A stretch of DNA of 64,000 bases, taken from Shimia ponticola. GTDB lineage: Bacteria; Pseudomonadota; Alphaproteobacteria; Rhodobacterales; Rhodobacteraceae. The stretch lies in the NCBI RefSeq assembly GCF_007995215.1, contig NZ_VCDK01000008.1, positions 1 to 64,000 on the forward strand, read 5' to 3'. Below are positions 8,860-17,078 of the stretch, piece after piece. The notes beneath the pieces were generated by a model that was given only the letters and a program-made list of their open reading frames with translations, ran no database searches and was not told the origin of the DNA. Positions within the stretch are counted from its first letter, which is position 1, and the number at the start of each line of letters is the position of its first letter. Made by a program: the position numbers and the translations under genes.

Positions 8860-10402
8860 CAAGCTCCGAGACGGAAAAATCCTGAAGGATATGGTCAGGG
8901 CTAAATACCATGGCCCGCCCCGCGCTATTGAGTGATGTGTTGATGACCCCTTTCGCCCCGGACTGCCCTTCGTACTCTTGCAAGACGTCGTGGTACCAGG
9001 GGTTGACGGACCGGCTTACGGAATGCGCGCGACAGGACCCGTCCACGTGCCGCGCTTCGGGGGCGACACCGTCAGGCAAATCGTAGGAATACATCATATG
9101 TGGCGACGGCTCTTCGTTGGGCCAGATTGCGGCAAAGGCGTCCTCTGAAAAGCTGGCGCAAACCGGGCGGTACCATTCGCGTCGTTTCAGGCGCAGGCTC
9201 ACTGTCTCGAACAGTCCCGGCATATCGGCGGACGCCAAAATGGATCGGTTCCCAAGGGATCGCGGCCCAAGCTCTGACGGACCGGTGCATACACCAAGGA
9301 TTTTTCCCTGCGCCAAGAGGGCGGCCACAGAGCGGGGATCGGCATCTTCCATGTGCAAACCCGTCAGCTCGGCAAACCGGGCAACTTCGGCCTCTTTGGG
9401 GGCCGCGCCATTGGTATCGATAGCCACCTGCGCGTCGGGCAAACCCAATATGAACTTGCGCACATAAAGCCCCGCACCAAGGGCCTGACCTGAGTCATTG
9501 CAATTGGCAGGGATAAAGAGCGGCTTCCCAATCCCCATCCGCAATTTCGAATTGGCGACGATGTTCAGTGCGCATCCGCCTGAGAGGATCAAGGCGTCGG
9601 CGTCTTGCACCTCTTGCCTGCTCTGCAGGGCTTGAAACAATCCGTCCGAGAACAGGTTTTGTAACGTGGCGAGCAGGCTTGCCGCGCTGTTGAAATCACG
9701 GCCGAATTTGTCGTGTCGCTGCAACTCTTGCGAGGCCGCAATAGCCGCGTCGGTTCCGTGAAGAACATCATCGCTGATGCCCTTCAAAGCTTCTGACAGG
9801 CACGCTTTGGGTTCGGAAAACGACGCGATTGCCATCAAGTGACCCGCAACGCCCGGGCTTTTTCCAAAGCCCAGCACATCACCCAGCGCAGACCAACCGA
9901 ACCCCGTGCAATACCAAGGGAGAAAATCCACATCCCGAAGCTTGAGGTCAGTGTTTTGGAGCGAAAACAGGCTGCAACGGCCCCACAGCCCCCGGCCTTC
10001 GTTTACGAGGATGGCCGCGTTTTGTGCCTCTGCTCCGGCCTCCTGAATACCGCAGGCCGCGTGGCACACTTCATGCGCCACCAGAATGCAGCGCACCTTA
10101 TGGCCCATGATCTCGCAGTGGGACTCTGCATGAAACGCGCCAGCCTTCAGGGCCGCAAAATGCGTGTCGTAATCGTCGACGGTCAGAAAGTCTTGTCGCG
10201 TCGGAACGCTGAGAACGACCAAGTCAAAATCGCTGATTTCCAGCCCCGTCTCATCCAGCAGATGTTCGACCGCCGGTTTGGCCTCGTGTTCGTACCGCCG
10301 CCGCGTCAAGCGCTCTGCTTCGATCGAGAACAACAGCCCGTCATCGTCAAACGCAGCGGCACCACAGTCATGACCGATGTTGTGAATACTCAAGACTCTC
10401 AT
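8819..10402 (-). CDS. Carbamoyltransferase, NodU/CmcH family (MoeM5-like role)
   Basis: 527 residues from ATG 10402, which overlaps the amidotransferase stop (ATGA) and has GAGGAG upstream. The N-terminal Kae1/ASKHA-like domain begins MRVLSIHNIGHDCGAA and contains SIEAERLTRRR, a His-rich metal site (HEVCHAACG) and LSGGCALN. The C-terminal domain has GPRSLGNRSIL and RPVCASF, as in NodU, CmcH and TobZ. The family makes carbamoyl-adenylate from carbamoyl phosphate and ATP and carbamoylates a sugar or other hydroxyl. In moenomycin synthesis MoeM5 carbamoylates the first sugar, and the neighbours here support the same role. Length and motifs are normal for the family. Confidence 0.92.
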   Translation of the reverse strand: MRVLSIHNIGHDCGAAAFDDDGLLFSIEAERLTRRRYEHEAKPAVEHLLDETGLEISDFDLVVLSVPTRQDFLTVDDYDTHFAALKAGAFHAESHCEIMGHKVRCILVAHEVCHAACGIQEAGAEAQNAAILVNEGRGLWGRCSLFSLQNTDLKLRDVDFLPWYCTGFGWSALGDVLGFGKSPGVAGHLMAIASFSEPKACLSEALKGISDDVLHGTDAAIAASQELQRHDKFGRDFNSAASLLATLQNLFSDGLFQALQSRQEVQDADALILSGGCALNIVANSKLRMGIGKPLFIPANCNDSGQALGAGLYVRKFILGLPDAQVAIDTNGAAPKEAEVARFAELTGLHMEDADPRSVAALLAQGKILGVCTGPSELGPRSLGNRSILASADMPGLFETVSLRLKRREWYRPVCASFSEDAFAAIWPNEEPSPHMMYSYDLPDGVAPEARHVDGSCRAHSVSRSVNPWYHDVLQEYEGQSGAKGVINTSLNSAGRAMVFSPDHILQDFSVSELDGYVVGEKLFTHA

Positions 10403-12264
10403 GCCGCACTCCTCAGCATTCGATGTGAGGAAGACGCACTGATCTGCGCGCAAAGCAGCGTCCAGATGCGGTGCGCGTGGGCATCGTTGCCAGCCAGAAA
10501 ATCTGACCACATCGACCGCACAGCATCGGCTTGGAACATGCCGGCGGCTTCAATCGCTTCTACAGATAACAGCTGATCTGCCGTGTCCCGCAGTTCCGAC
10601 TTCAGGATGTCAGCGATCGGCATTCTGAAGCCTCTCTTGGCTTGGCCAGAGAGGGCTTCGGGGAGGTAAATCCGACAGAGTTCGCGAACCGGGCGTTTGG
10701 TCTGACCGTCCCGCACCAACGCACTCATCGGTTGGCGCAGGGCAAAATCTACAACCCTCTCATCAAGGAAAGGCGACCGTGCCTCGATGCCAAAACGCAT
10801 ACTGCCCAGATCAAGTTTGGTCAGGATACGGGTCTGCAAATAATGCACGATGACCGAGCAGCGGTCATCATCTGGAACGTCCTGCACCAAGCCGCTCATA
10901 TTCTTGAATTGGCTGGTCAGGTGAGTGACGAGTTCATCCTTACTCATCCGGATCGCGTGGTTCATCATCATCGGGCATTCATTGACCGAAAACGGTGCTC
11001 TGGCGTTTGAAATGCTCAACGGGCCTATGACTTCGGACAGACGATCCAGCGCAACGCGAATTTCCGCGTCAGCCACTAGGCTCGTCTGAATGGAGGAATG
11101 CTGGCTTGCCGCGCTTAGTGCAGCGTCCATTCCATGCTGCTCCAGATACGCCTTCGCCAAGTACAGATCGTACCCACCAAAGATGTCGTCAGCGCCATCG
11201 CCCGTCAGGACGAATTTGACATGCTTTCGCGCCTCTTCGCTCAGCAGGAGAAATGCCAACATGGACGGATCTGCAACTGGCGCACCCAAGGTCGGGTAAA
11301 GGCGATGGAAGATGTCCGCGCATTTTTGGCGGTCGACATTCACGGTAATGAGCTCGGACCCTAAGTGATCTGCCAACTGTTCGACGGCGTTCAGTTCACT
11401 GAACCTGTGGTCCTCAACAGCGGCGTGAAACAGGATCGGCGCTTTGCCGGAGACCTCTTTCACCAACGAGGCGATCAAGGCGGAATCCAGTCCGCCACTG
11501 GTAAAGACGCCATAGGACACACCATCGGAATGAAGGCGCCGGGTGACGGCGTCGCGCAACAGGGTTCGGAGGGATTGATCCTCGTCCGACGCTCTCTTTG
11601 CAATCGGTGGGCTTTCGGATGTCTTGACGCCCGCGCCACCGCCAGACCACTCGATAATCTGGCCGGGTTTGACGGCGCGGATACCCGCTGAGACGCCTTC
11701 AGATGCGGACCCCATGAACAGGAATTCTGCCACCGCCTGCGCACTGGGGAGGGGATCTTGTGTAACGACGTCCAATGCCTTTGCTTCTGAAGCAAAGCTC
11801 AGAACCCCCTGCTCTACTGAATAGAACAAGGGCTTTTTGCCCAGGCGATCCCGTGCCAGCAACAATGCAGGCTTGCGCGCATCCCAAAGGGCCAGCGCAT
11901 ACATCCCCTGAAGCCGGGTCAAACCCTCGCGCCCTTCAGCCTCGTAAAGCCGAAGGATCGTTTCCGCGTCAGATTGCGTAAGATACGTTCCACCAAGCTC
12001 TTCGCGCAGAAGAAGGTGGTTAAAAATCTGACCATTAAAGACCAAGGCGATGTCTCGATCTTCGGAGAAAACCGGTTGCTGCCCATGCGCCTGATCCTGA
12101 AAGGCCAACTGACAATGACCCAAAGCCGTCCCGCCAAGGCTCTCTATTTGAGTGCCTTCTGGGCCTCGGTGCGAAACGCGTTCAAGGATGGCTGCACACA
12201 GCCTTGCCGCATCACGCCCATGCGCTCCCGGTTTGAATTCACTGACCCCTGCAATGCCGCACAT
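10399..12264 (-). CDS. Asparagine-synthase-like glutamine amidotransferase (MoeF5/MoeH5-like role)
   Basis: 621 residues. It starts MCGIAG, exposing the Cys2 nucleophile of class II glutaminases, so the glutaminase domain should be active. The synthetase domain carries the PP-loop SGGLDS near residue 256 and FVLTGDGADDIFGG. The family forms amides by adenylating a carboxylate and adding ammonia from glutamine. In moenomycin clusters two such homologues amidate the hexuronic acid unit and help attach the A ring. With a UDP-glucuronate-using enzyme nearby, amidation of a uronic acid is attractive, but ordinary asparagine synthesis cannot be excluded from sequence alone. It lies 14 bases after the radical SAM gene. 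Confidence 0.88.
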   Translation of the reverse strand: MCGIAGVSEFKPGAHGRDAARLCAAILERVSHRGPEGTQIESLGGTALGHCQLAFQDQAHGQQPVFSEDRDIALVFNGQIFNHLLLREELGGTYLTQSDAETILRLYEAEGREGLTRLQGMYALALWDARKPALLLARDRLGKKPLFYSVEQGVLSFASEAKALDVVTQDPLPSAQAVAEFLFMGSASEGVSAGIRAVKPGQIIEWSGGGAGVKTSESPPIAKRASDEDQSLRTLLRDAVTRRLHSDGVSYGVFTSGGLDSALIASLVKEVSGKAPILFHAAVEDHRFSELNAVEQLADHLGSELITVNVDRQKCADIFHRLYPTLGAPVADPSMLAFLLLSEEARKHVKFVLTGDGADDIFGGYDLYLAKAYLEQHGMDAALSAASQHSSIQTSLVADAEIRVALDRLSEVIGPLSISNARAPFSVNECPMMMNHAIRMSKDELVTHLTSQFKNMSGLVQDVPDDDRCSVIVHYLQTRILTKLDLGSMRFGIEARSPFLDERVVDFALRQPMSALVRDGQTKRPVRELCRIYLPEALSGQAKRGFRMPIADILKSELRDTADQLLSVEAIEAAGMFQADAVRSMWSDFLAGNDAHAHRIWTLLCAQISASSSHRMLRSAA

Positions 12265-12277
12265 CTTCTCGGCCCCC

Positions 12278-13693
12278 TCAGAAGTCTCTGACAGTGTTGG
12301 AACTGGACCGCGCGAGGGTGAGCAAACCGGACAGCGTGTTTGAGAACTGACCGGTATGAAAGATATGCCGCGTGATCGGCATCATCATCTGCGGACGGAA
12401 GTAGAACCTCCGATACGCTTCCTGCGCGCGTTGATGCGCGTTGGGGGCAAGCTCTGGCATCCGAAGGTCGAATTCACCTTTGACAAATCGCAACCAGAAG
12501 TCCTGTGGCACGACGCCTGCTTCTACGGACTCACGGAACAGGCGCGTCCCGGGAAGTGGCGTCGCAGTGTAAAAGCTGGCGTAATCAAACGGCAGACGCT
12601 GGGCGAGTTCGACGGTGCGCTCGAATTGGGCCTGGGTTTCATTCAGCCATCCCACGATGAAATAGCCAAAAGCACTGATGCCGACATTGCTGGCGTCGAT
12701 CACCGCCCGCTCGATCTTCTCGATGCTGGACTCTTTACCCATGCTTTCCAAAATCTCTGGATCGCCGTGCTCAATCCCGAACCGCAGACGCACACAACCG
12801 GCCGCAGCCATGTCTTTCAAAAGCTCATTAGGCACGAGGTCCACGCGGGTTGGGGCCTCCCAGCGGACCTTGAGATTGCGCTTGCGGATAAGCTCGCAAA
12901 TCTGGGCCACGCGCTTGCGATGCATCGTAAAGACGTCATCGTAGAACATGATTTCGCGTACGCCCCAGCGATGCACGAGGTATTCCATCTCATCGACGAC
13001 ATCTTCTGCCGTGCGATACATCGATTTCTTGTCGACGATTTGCTTGAAACAGAAACTGCACTTGAACGGGCAACCGCGGCTCGAAATCATCGTGGCAAAC
13101 GGGCGTTTCGCCATGATTGAAAAGTACTGATTCATCGGCAGGCCCTCGCGACGGGGCCAACCAACATCAGCAAGATTGATCATCGGCGCGACGCCACCGT
13201 GGTGCTCGCGACAGATCAATCCGCGAATATCCTTGGTCTCGCCACCCGACGCCAATGCTGCCGCCAGCTGAGGAACGATTGTCAGACCTTCACCGACACC
13301 GACGTAGTCAATGCAATCGTGGTGAAGGTTCTCGGCACCGAACACCTCTGTATGAGGGCCGCCCAAAATGACCTTGGCACCTGACGCACGTGCCGCTTCG
13401 CAGGCTTCGATGGCCCCAGGCAAACCGGGGGTTGTCGTGCTGACGCAGACGAGATGCGGCTGATACCGGATCAACGCTTGCTTGAGCCCCTCACCATCCA
13501 ACCCCATCGCGGGGCTATCAAATTGGACCGTGTCGAACCCGTCCCTTCTCAGGACGGTCTCAATATAGCCAAGCCCAAGGTGCGGAAGAACACCGGCCCG
13601 CTTTTGAACGGCTGCGATCTGTCGACTGTTGAGACAAAGATCGTGATGCCGGACGAGCGCGATGCGAAAGCGATCAGACTGGCTGCTAGGCAT
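12278..13693 (-). CDS. B12-binding radical SAM enzyme, probable methyltransferase (MoeK5-like role)
   Basis: 471 residues from ATG 13693, which overlaps the end of the prenyltransferase gene by eight bases (ATGCCTAG). The N-terminal ~150 residues form a cobalamin-binding Rossmann domain (VCVSTTTPGLPGAIEACEAA, GAKVILGGPHTE, DYVGVGEG). The radical SAM domain has RGCPFKCSFCF near residue 207, the CxxxCxxC ligand set for the 4Fe-4S cluster, followed by VREIMFYDDVF and RFGIEHGDPEIL. Such class B enzymes methylate unreactive carbons. MoeK5 of the moenomycin pathway is of this type and adds the C-4 methyl to the first sugar. The class is large, so substrate assignment rests on context. Confidence 0.88.
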   Translation of the reverse strand: MPSSQSDRFRIALVRHHDLCLNSRQIAAVQKRAGVLPHLGLGYIETVLRRDGFDTVQFDSPAMGLDGEGLKQALIRYQPHLVCVSTTTPGLPGAIEACEAARASGAKVILGGPHTEVFGAENLHHDCIDYVGVGEGLTIVPQLAAALASGGETKDIRGLICREHHGGVAPMINLADVGWPRREGLPMNQYFSIMAKRPFATMISSRGCPFKCSFCFKQIVDKKSMYRTAEDVVDEMEYLVHRWGVREIMFYDDVFTMHRKRVAQICELIRKRNLKVRWEAPTRVDLVPNELLKDMAAAGCVRLRFGIEHGDPEILESMGKESSIEKIERAVIDASNVGISAFGYFIVGWLNETQAQFERTVELAQRLPFDYASFYTATPLPGTRLFRESVEAGVVPQDFWLRFVKGEFDLRMPELAPNAHQRAQEAYRRFYFRPQMMMPITRHIFHTGQFSNTLSGLLTLARSSSNTVRDF

Positions 13694-14507
13694 AGGCCAC
13701 CCGATTGTGCTCGCACGTGTGACCCAGCAGCGATGAAAAGACATTGCGCCAGTCATCAACCTCACCAGCGGTGCCGAACACCACAAAGTCGGCGCCAGCA
13801 GACACGTAGTCGTCGATGTCCTGTGGAACGCGAACGCCGCCGCCCACGAAGATCATGATGTCGTCCGCAAGCTTGGCGCGGATCGACCTAACCATCGAGG
13901 GCTCAACAGCGCCGTGACGCGAGAACAGGTAAACAATCTGAAAACCAAAACGGTTCGCGAATTCCGCCAGACGACCCGCATCAGTTTCATTCTGATGCAG
14001 ACCTTGCACATTCAGATAGCGTGCGGATTTTTCGTCGATGCCAAAGGTCGCCGCTGCTGACAGGATTGGCACAGGAACAGACCGATTCTCAGAGGACCTG
14101 ACCCCGAGGTCCCGGTAGGTCTCAAGAAGACATTTCCAAAGAAACTGCGGGCTGTCCGAGTTGAAGATCGCCGGAGCGATGACAAAGTCAACGCCATCCA
14201 CGTAAGGCAATCCACCATTCTTGCCTGATGGAAAATGGGTGGCGACCGGAAGCGACACATTCGCTTTCACTTCGCTCACAACATCGAGCATCACGTTGTC
14301 GAAGTCGACGTAGTCGGTGCTCCCCAACAGGATGAACGGCGAGCCCATACTCTCAACGAACTTCGCCTTTTCCACGATTTCCGAGATTGGCATTTTGAAA
14401 GGATCGATCACGTGAAGGCAGCTTCCGCGTGCGCTTCTCAGCAGATCCATCGAGGTCGTCGCAGGTGCGATTGTACGCGTGTACTTTAACAAACTAGGGC
14501 CCACCAA
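13686..14507 (-). CDS. TIM-barrel prenyltransferase of the GGGP synthase/PcrB/MoeO5 superfamily
   Basis: 273 residues if TTG 14507 is used; GTG 14504 and ATG 14450 (MDLLRSARG) are alternatives, none with a clear RBS. Superfamily motifs appear in order: HVIDPFK (residues 32-38), LLGSTDYVD (60-68), LPVATHFPSG (86-95), VIAPAIFNSDSP (109-120), VYLF (192-195), VGGGVRVPQ (221-229) and FGTAGE (244-249). The GST, GGG and FGT loops are the usual phosphate grips. These enzymes attach a prenyl diphosphate to glycerol-1-phosphate (GGGPS, PcrB) or 3-phosphoglycerate (MoeO5) by an ether bond. The glycerol-binding YLE tripeptide of GGGPS reads YLF here, which argues against an unmodified glycerol-1-phosphate site. 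With MoeK5-, MoeM5- and MoeF5-like genes directly downstream, a MoeO5-like committed step is the best reading. Confidence 0.82.
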   Translation of the reverse strand: MVGPSLLKYTRTIAPATTSMDLLRSARGSCLHVIDPFKMPISEIVEKAKFVESMGSPFILLGSTDYVDFDNVMLDVVSEVKANVSLPVATHFPSGKNGGLPYVDGVDFVIAPAIFNSDSPQFLWKCLLETYRDLGVRSSENRSVPVPILSAAATFGIDEKSARYLNVQGLHQNETDAGRLAEFANRFGFQIVYLFSRHGAVEPSMVRSIRAKLADDIMIFVGGGVRVPQDIDDYVSAGADFVVFGTAGEVDDWRNVFSSLLGHTCEHNRVAYA

Positions 14508-14636
14508 TTGCTAACGTTAGGAATGATTAACGCCAAGTCAGCACAACTTCAGATCGAATGTCTAGATTTATTTGACTAAGCTATTTTTCGCCCTAAGGCC
14601 CTGCCGGCAGTAATTACGCCGCACACGTCAGGGGTT

Positions 14637-14654
14637 ATTATAGGAAACTCCTAT
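14637..14654 (-). promoter_or_regulatory. Putative -10 element and overlapping inverted repeat for the leftward cluster
   Basis: On the minus strand TATAAT lies at 14642-14637, about 130 bases upstream of the prenyltransferase start. It overlaps a perfect inverted repeat, ATAGGA-AAC-TCCTAT, at 14640-14654. No good -35 box lies 16-18 bases further upstream, so an activator or repressor site over the promoter is plausible. This is inferred from sequence only. Confidence 0.35.
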
Positions 14655-15064
14655 TTCTTGAATTGAGGCCTGACGCACTTCTGACCCTTTAAATACTGCC
14701 CTTTGGTGTGCCGCACCGCGTGCCCCAGGTCAGGTCCAGATCGACCTGTTTCGCACCGGCGAAAGCAAACGAGGAATCGCCAGCGAAAAAGTGCCAAGTG
14801 GAAAGATATGCCTCTTTTTTCAGCGTCGAAATCTTTCAAAACCAATACTATAGTGGCAATCTGCGCATCGAACCCGCGATCTCGGCCCCGAATCCTATAG
14901 GCGAAGCCTCAATCACCCCTGCACCAAGGTCTTAGTTGACTTTCACAGCACCACCTTGGGTGGATTGCCGATCACCGATTCCCGCCTTGACATATATTGC
15001 ATAGATAATGGTCTTTATGATTGTATGCGCAGTCTTTTGCCGCAGCGAAAGAATTAAAGCTTTA

Positions 15065-15135
15065 CACCTCAAGGTTGCTTTTCGTAGCGTGCATTAAATT
15101 TTTGGAACAAGTGCAATTTTTTTGTGCTTGAGGTG
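15065..15135 (+). promoter_or_regulatory. Leader inverted repeat that could mask the ribosome binding site
   Basis: CACCTCAAG at 15065-15073 is the exact reverse complement of CTTGAGGTG at 15127-15135. The second arm contains the GAGGTG Shine-Dalgarno of the UDP-glucuronate decarboxylase gene, whose ATG is at 15141. If the leader is transcribed, pairing over 53 intervening bases would hide the RBS. The intervening stretch is AT-rich. This is a sequence observation; a regulatory role is inferred. Confidence 0.35.
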
Positions 15136-15140
15136 CCGTT

Positions 15141-16145
15141 ATGCTTCAGAAAGTCTTCCACACCAACCGCCGCCTCTACGGCAGCACCAAGAGCATCCTT
15201 GTCACCGGCGGTGCTGGGTTCCTTGGATCGCATCTCTGCGACTATCTTCTGCGCCAAGGGCACGAAGTGATCTGCGCGGATAATCTGTTTACGGGCACCA
15301 AGCGGAACCTTGACCACCTGCACGCAAACCCCCTGTTCGAGTTCGTGCGCCACGACGTGACGTTCCCGCTCTATGTCGAGGTAGACGAGATCTACAACCT
15401 CGCCTGCCCCGCGTCGCCGGTGCAGTATCAGCACGACCCCGTACAGACGACAAAAACCTCCGTTCACGGGGCGATTAACATGCTTGGTCTCGCCAAGCGG
15501 TTGGGGTGCAAGATCCTTCAGGCTTCAACGTCCGAGGTCTATGGAAACCCGGCAGTTCATCCTCAGACAGAAGACTATTGGGGCAACGTAAACCCGATTG
15601 GCCCGCGGTCCTGCTATGACGAAGGCAAGCGGTGCGCAGAAACGCTCTTTTTCGATTACCACCGCCAGATGGGCGTCGAAATCAAAGTGGCTCGGATTTT
15701 CAACACCTACGGCCCACGCATGCACCCTCATGACGGTCGTGTCGTGTCGAATTTCATCATGCAGGCGCTGTCAGGCCAGCCGATCACCATCTTTGGCGAC
15801 GGACAGCAAACGCGCTCATTCTGTTACGTCGATGACCTGATTGAAGGTCTGGTTCGGCTTATGAACTCGGATGCGTCGATCACCGGTCCGATCAACCTCG
15901 GCAATCCCGTGGAATTCACCATCGCGGAACTGGCCGAACAGGTGACAAGACGGATCGGCGGCAACTCCTCAATGGAATACAAAGATCTGCCGCAAGATGA
16001 TCCGATGCAGCGCAAACCGGACATCAGTCTGGCCAAGAGCGCTCTCGACTGGGAACCCAAGGTGACACTGCAGGAAGGTCTTGGCGAAACGATTTCGTAT
16101 TTCCAATCTCTTCATGCCGAAAGCCGGTCTCCGGAATACACCTAA
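15141..16145 (+). CDS. UDP-glucuronate decarboxylase (UDP-xylose synthase), extended SDR family
   Basis: 334 residues from ATG 15141 with GAGGTG upstream. The NAD-binding loop [10 protein letters not shown] begins at residue 22. The catalytic motif is YDEGK (Tyr159, Lys163) within [12 protein letters not shown], the form typical of UXS enzymes rather than of UDP-GlcA 4-epimerases, which usually have YxxxK preceded by other residues. Other UXS-like blocks are [12 protein letters not shown] and [21 protein letters not shown]. The enzyme oxidises UDP-glucuronate at C4 and decarboxylates it to UDP-xylose. It holds the place that MoeE5 (a UDP-GlcA-using SDR) has in moenomycin clusters, so it likely supplies a pentosyl donor to the glycosyltransferases. 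It is the first gene of the rightward arm. Confidence 0.88.
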   Translation: MLQKVFHTNRRLYGSTKSILVTGGAGFLGSHLCDYLLRQGHEVICADNLFTGTKRNLDHLHANPLFEFVRHDVTFPLYVEVDEIYNLACPASPVQYQHDPVQTTKTSVHGAINMLGLAKRLGCKILQASTSEVYGNPAVHPQTEDYWGNVNPIGPRSCYDEGKRCAETLFFDYHRQMGVEIKVARIFNTYGPRMHPHDGRVVSNFIMQALSGQPITIFGDGQQTRSFCYVDDLIEGLVRLMNSDASITGPINLGNPVEFTIAELAEQVTRRIGGNSSMEYKDLPQDDPMQRKPDISLAKSALDWEPKVTLQEGLGETISYFQSLHAESRSPEYT

Positions 16146-16204
16146 GCGGATGCCCAACTCCATTCGGCCAAGATGCAATAACAGCGACGCCCTAGGATAA
16201 CGAC

Positions 16205-17071
16205 ATGTTGGTTGCATCACACCCACCTGCAGACCACGTTCCGCCTGCCCTGCCCTCTTTTGACGAAAGGTGGGCGCAAGCGATCAGTGATGTGAAGACT
16301 GACCTTGTCGAATGCCTGAAGGAGGTGACAAATGATCCGGTCATTCTCTCGTATTGCGAGGGTCTCGGGCTTTATCTGAAAGTCCCTTATCTCCTGTCTC
16401 ACCGACTGGCACATGGGCCTCTGCGTACACGTATCGACCATAGCCTTGCTCGGCATATCGTTGGGATGAAACTTCTCGACGACGCAGCCGATCTCGACAC
16501 CGACCTTGATTCGACAGACCTCGTTTGCTGTGGGCTGCACCTCCTGCACTCGGCCAGCGGAGAGATGAGCGACATCAGCAAACGACCAGATTTGTGCGCA
16601 AATCTCGAAGCCGAAATGCGCGTGCTCACCAAAGGGGTCATGCAGACCAAACACGACCGGTCGCAGGACTTTCGCAAGTGGCGCTTCCACAGCTGCAGCT
16701 ATGGTGGTGGGTTCCTGCGTATCTACGGGCGTTTGGCGAATTTCCTTGTGAGTGATGATCGGGGCGCGGACCTCTCGGGTCGCTTTAGCTTTGCTTTCGG
16801 AACGATCATCACAATCGCCGACGACATCGTAGACTACACCAAGAAAGGTGAGCGTGCCGGCAATCTTGGCTACTTGCTGGAAACCGGATCAGTGCAGCCT
16901 GCGCAAATCATCCGCCTTCTCGAGGCGATGCGCTTTGTCTGCAAAGCCAGCCTCACAGGCACCCCGGATGAACAGCAGATGAAAGCCATCACCGATCAGT
17001 ATGTCGACGATGTGATTCAGCGGATCATTCCAGACCATCTGGACGGGGTTACCAGTTCTGGCTCGGATTAA
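16205..17071 (+). CDS. Polyprenyl-synthase-fold prenyltransferase (MoeN5-like role or prenyl diphosphate supply)
   Basis: 288 residues, ATG 16205 with AGGATA upstream. All-helical composition. The first Asp-rich motif is MKLLDDAADLDTD (Asp92, Asp93, Asp96). The second is ITIADDIVDYTKKGERAGNLGYLLETG, with Asp206, Asp207 and Asp210 and the family's downstream Lys/Gly signature. Both Mg-diphosphate sites therefore look intact, unlike many diverged members. It could make the C15-C20 diphosphate used by the MoeO5-like enzyme, or extend or couple a prenyl unit as MoeN5 does. It lacks the usual N-terminal KRLRP-type motif, which points to a specialised member. It is 59 bases downstream of the UXS gene and 7 bases before a glycosyltransferase gene. 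Confidence 0.78.
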   Translation: MLVASHPPADHVPPALPSFDERWAQAISDVKTDLVECLKEVTNDPVILSYCEGLGLYLKVPYLLSHRLAHGPLRTRIDHSLARHIVGMKLLDDAADLDTDLDSTDLVCCGLHLLHSASGEMSDISKRPDLCANLEAEMRVLTKGVMQTKHDRSQDFRKWRFHSCSYGGGFLRIYGRLANFLVSDDRGADLSGRFSFAFGTIITIADDIVDYTKKGERAGNLGYLLETGSVQPAQIIRLLEAMRFVCKASLTGTPDEQQMKAITDQYVDDVIQRIIPDHLDGVTSSGSD

Positions 17072-17078
17072 TCGTCTG

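Larger units (their letters stand above)
14508..15140. other. AT-rich divergent intergenic region of the glycolipid cluster
   Basis: This 633-base gap separates the leftward and rightward arms of the cluster and is clearly richer in A+T than its surroundings. I see no convincing gene in it; the 60-75 codon frames have no RBS and no recognisable composition. It holds the minus-strand TATAAT at 14637-14642, a TTGACA at 14987-14992 without a well-spaced -10 box, a TTGCAT (14998-15003) and TTGTAT (15021-15026) pair with 17-base spacing that could drive the rightward genes, and a leader inverted repeat at 15065-15135. Confidence 0.5.

Noticed and set aside
13686-14507. PEP mutase/isocitrate-lyase-type TIM barrel
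   Set aside because: The motif order GST, FPSG, GGG and FGT fits the GGGPS/PcrB superfamily better, and the family's usual metal-binding and catalytic loops of PEP mutase are absent.
14651-14935. Small frames in the divergent gap
   Set aside because: No RBS, no coding-like composition and no recognisable motif.
14987-14992. TTGACA as the -35 box of the rightward arm
   Set aside because: No acceptable -10 hexamer occurs 16-18 bases downstream; kept only as a note on the intergenic region.
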